Of a DNA stretch of 64,000 nucleotides, positions 61,608 through 64,000 are shown piece by piece. A program made the translations under genes and the position numbers. The notes below the pieces were generated by a model. That model had not been told where the DNA came from. It ran no database searches and worked only from the letters and a program-made list of their open reading frames with translations. The DNA is taken from assembly GCA_947472885.1 (NCBI GenBank), contig CANJBX010000014.1, positions 1 through 64,000 on the forward strand, read 5' to 3'. This DNA is from Hyphomicrobiaceae bacterium. Lineage in GTDB: Bacteria; Pseudomonadota; Alphaproteobacteria; Rhizobiales; Xanthobacteraceae. Position 1 is the first letter of the stretch, and each line of letters begins with the position of its first letter.

Positions 61608-62611
61608 TTGGCGCGCGCGGCCAGAAACTTCTCAAGCGTCATCCCGGATTCCTTCAGGATCGGCGGCTTCAGCGCGAGGCCTGCGAACGGCGAGGCATCT
61701 TCGACCCAGCTTTGCACGGGCGGATAACCCCAGATTTCCTTGCGCATCGGGCTGTTCTTGTCCCAGCGGATCGGCTCGCACTCGATGTCCATGATCTGGT
61801 AGTGCGTCGTGAACAGTTCGCAGCGATGGCCGTCCGGGTCGCGGAAATAAACATACTGCGCATGGCCCGGGCCATGGCGTCCCGGCCCGCGCTCGACGAT
61901 ACCGCCCATGCCGAGGCTGCCCGCCGTATCGCAGGCACGGATCAAGGTGCCAACGTCGATAGACGTATAGGCGAAGTGATGCAGCCGCGGCCCCTCGCCG
62001 GTGAAGAACACGATGTCGTGCGGATTGCCTTTGCGCTGCAGGAAAATGCCGGCCATTTCCTCGACGTGATCGGCGACGATGTATTCCGACATACGGAAAC
62101 CCTGCGACATATAGAAGTCGCAGGCGCCCTGAACATCGTGCGTCAGGATTTGATAATGATCGAGCCGGTGCGCGCAGCCGCCCTTGAAGAGCCGCACCGC
62201 CGTCACGAGACGCGGCACGACCGTCATGGTGGCGCAGAACTCCAGCGGCACGCCGGACTTGTCGGTCGTGTGCAGGGTGCGGCCCTGATGCGGCACCTCG
62301 ACCCACTTAGTCGGCAGGCCCTGCGCCTTGTACCAGGCCTCGGCCTTGACCAGATCGTCGTCGGTGAACATCCGCATGCCGATGCGCAGGCATTCCGGTG
62401 TGCCGTTCCACTTTTTCAGCACGAGACTGTGGTGGCAGGCTTCCTCGAGGCCGCGCAGATAAACCGTGTCGCTGTTCTCCTCGGTGACGATGAGGCCGAT
62501 CAGTTCGGTGTAGAAATGCTTGCTCGCTGCAAGATCCCGCACCGTCATCACCACATGGCTCGTCCGCGTGATGTTGAACGTCGGATGGAATACGGGATTG
62601 GGGATATGCAT
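61604..62611 (-). CDS. extradiol ring-cleavage dioxygenase (catechol 2,3-dioxygenase-like)
   Basis: A 335-residue two-module VOC-fold dioxygenase. The Fe(II) ligands in the C-terminal module are His in R-L-D-H-Y-Q-I-L, His in R-L-H-H-F-A-Y and Glu in H-R-C-E-L-F. The start at 62611 follows GAGG and removes an improbable upstream extension. It cleaves a catechol next to its hydroxyls to a muconic semialdehyde. The coupled downstream flavin monooxygenase probably makes that catechol. The substrate (phenylacetate-, steroid- or biphenyl-like) is not resolved. No regulator is adjacent. Confidence 0.92.
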   Translation of the reverse strand: MHIPNPVFHPTFNITRTSHVVMTVRDLAASKHFYTELIGLIVTEENSDTVYLRGLEEACHHSLVLKKWNGTPECLRIGMRMFTDDDLVKAEAWYKAQGLPTKWVEVPHQGRTLHTTDKSGVPLEFCATMTVVPRLVTAVRLFKGGCAHRLDHYQILTHDVQGACDFYMSQGFRMSEYIVADHVEEMAGIFLQRKGNPHDIVFFTGEGPRLHHFAYTSIDVGTLIRACDTAGSLGMGGIVERGPGRHGPGHAQYVYFRDPDGHRCELFTTHYQIMDIECEPIRWDKNSPMRKEIWGYPPVQSWVEDASPFAGLALKPPILKESGMTLEKFLAARAK

Positions 62612-63076
62612 GGGGCGTGACCTCGCGCAGTGCGTTTCTTGGTTCCGCCCATGATCGTGTTGTTGCTTACGAGTGCAAGCCCAAAAACAGGGGATCAGCC
62701 GCCCGCGAGGCGGCAATGCACAGTCAGCGGGTTGCAGCGTTGTTTGTCGGAGACCTTTTTTGAGAAGCAACAGGTGCAACCCTCTCCCACAAGGGGAGAG
62801 GGTATCCAGGCAAAAGCCAGATCAGAATTTTGAAAGCACGTGAGTGGGTACAACGGTGCCGCTACGCCAGCCGCCGCAGGCTGTCGCCCGGCTCGCCATG
62901 GCGTTCGTTATCGTAGTGTTAGCCCGACAGGCGCAAACCCCGACGTTTTGACCCAGAAACAGCCGCTTAAATTGAAGTTGGCGGCGCCATTGCCGGAACG
63001 ACGAAAGCGATTGACCTCGTTCTTTTTTTGTTCTTGATAGGGCTTTCGCGATTTGAAGGCCCTTAAGTCCACGGAA
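62612..63076. other. gene-free stretch with one short hairpin repeat
   Basis: 465 bases between divergent genes. It holds both promoters and, at 62780-62802, CCCTCTCCCACAAGGGGAGAGGG, a hairpin like one arm of the repeat at 41693-41870. Nothing else is recognised. Confidence 0.5.
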
Positions 63077-64000
63077 TGACAACCTTTTCACCTCAGCAAG
63101 ATCAGGCGCTGCAGGCCGTTTCGGCCTGGCTGGCGGAAAAGCCGGGCGGCGTCGGCACCCAGCAGATTTTCCGCCTGTTCGGTTATGCCGGCACCGGCAA
63201 GACCACCCTCGCCCGGCATCTCGCCGACAGCGTCGATGGCAAGGTCGCGTTCGCGGCTTTCACCGGCAAGGCAGCGCTCGTGATGCGCGCCAAGGGTTGT
63301 TACAACGCCACCACCATTCACAGCCTGATCTACCGCGCCCGCGAGAGCGGCGAGGAAACGCCAAGCTTCGACCTGTGGAACGAAGCGCCAGCGTCGAAGG
63401 CCAAGCTGATCGTAATCGACGAATGCTCGATGGTCGATGCCGAGCTTGGCCGCGATCTCCTGTCATTCGGCGTGCCGTTGCTGGTGCTGGGCGATCCGGC
63501 GCAACTGCCGCCGATCAGCGGCGGCGGCTTCTTCACCGAGACCAAACCGGACATCATGCTGACCGAAGTGCACCGGCAGGCGCGCGACAACCCGATCGTC
63601 CGGCTGTCGATGGATGTGCGCGAAGGCCGCGGCCTTGAGTACGGCACCTATGACGACACGCAGGTGGTGCGGCGCGCGGACCTCGATCCGGCGCGCGTCC
63701 TTGAGGCCGAACAGGTGCTGGTCGGCCGCAACAACACACGCCGCGCCTATAATGGCCGCATGCGCGAGCGGCGCGGCTTCGACGATCCGATGCCGATGGC
63801 CGGCGACAAGCTGGTTTGCCTGCGCAACAACCGCAAGAAGGGCCTGTTCAACGGCGGCCTCTGGCAGGTGAAGACACGACCAACGACGCGCAAATCGCTC
63901 ATCAAGCTACACCTGCAGCCGGACGAAGCCGTCGGCAGCAAGGGCGTCAAGGTCACAATCCGCAGCGAATGCTTCACCGGCGAGATCGAGAAGTTCGAAT
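63077..64000 (+). CDS. RecD-like/UvrD-type DNA helicase, 3' end outside window
   Basis: The first 308 codons of an ATP-dependent helicase of the RecD2/Dda-like branch of superfamily 1. Walker A is G-Y-A-G-T-G-K-T-T near residue 42; the next motif has A-A-F-T-G-K-A-A; Walker B is V-I-D-E-C-S-M-V; motif III is L-G-D-P-A-Q-L-P-P; then E-V-H-R-Q. The open frame continues to the last base. It probably acts in repair or replication restart. The ATG at 63077 follows CACGGA, a weak ribosome binding site. Confidence 0.88.

Overview
The window is GC-rich chromosomal DNA from an alphaproteobacterium, most likely a member of the Hyphomicrobiales close to the Nitrobacteraceae/Xanthobacteraceae. This placement is an inference from three things: codon usage that leaves long antisense open frames, short palindromic intergenic repeats of the kind common in that order, and the number of tripartite tricarboxylate transporter (TTT) binding proteins. 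There is no rRNA, CRISPR array, prophage or intact insertion sequence. One tRNA with a CAT anticodon lies at 58926-59001.

Positions 1-9400 hold small genes: a truncated alpha/beta hydrolase, an SDR oxidoreductase, CvpA, several short exported proteins, one isolated TTT binding protein, and a DUF4258/DUF2283 pair that looks like a toxin-antitoxin module. Positions 9420-25600 are mostly housekeeping: thiC under a TPP riboswitch, two lytic transglycosylases, a ketopantoate-reductase-like enzyme, an exported caspase-like protease, a receiver protein beside a hybrid histidine kinase with four PAS modules, an LTxxQ-repeat protein, a class II aldolase-like protein and a UPF0114 membrane protein. The bases between the caspase and receiver genes carry about twelve A/T tracts in helical phase. 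Positions 25700-28400 are an accessory patch: a protein with a pentapeptide repeat, a strongly folded non-coding stretch, and a CopG/BrnA-type antitoxin placed 2 bases before a GIY-YIG nuclease-like gene.

Positions 28400-41600 hold ettA, a second isolated TTT binding protein, a D-2-hydroxyacid dehydrogenase, a compact HAD phosphatase/aminotransferase/hydrolase operon, an unaccompanied ABC-type binding protein, and an amidohydrolase/amidohydrolase/Rieske operon. After these come gene debris (including the 3' end of a TTT binding protein) and a second GIY-YIG protein.

The main feature is 41905-58795, all on the minus strand. It reads tctB, tctA, then fourteen consecutive full-length TctC/Bug-type binding proteins. 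They form one subfamily (first ligand loop near F-P-x-G-S-G-A-D, C-terminus ending I-E-P-Q-G or a close variant) but differ at the second ligand loop and use either Sec or Tat-like signals. Clear intrinsic terminators follow the first and second binding-protein genes. The simplest reading is that one TctAB membrane pair is served by a paralogue array that grew by tandem duplication; this is inference. A 3' remnant of a fifteenth copy lies at 40093-40206.

The right end holds the tRNA, a frameshifted exported-protein gene, a 44-residue membrane peptide, an aromatic-ring monooxygenase/extradiol dioxygenase operon, and the first 308 codons of a RecD-like helicase that runs off the window.
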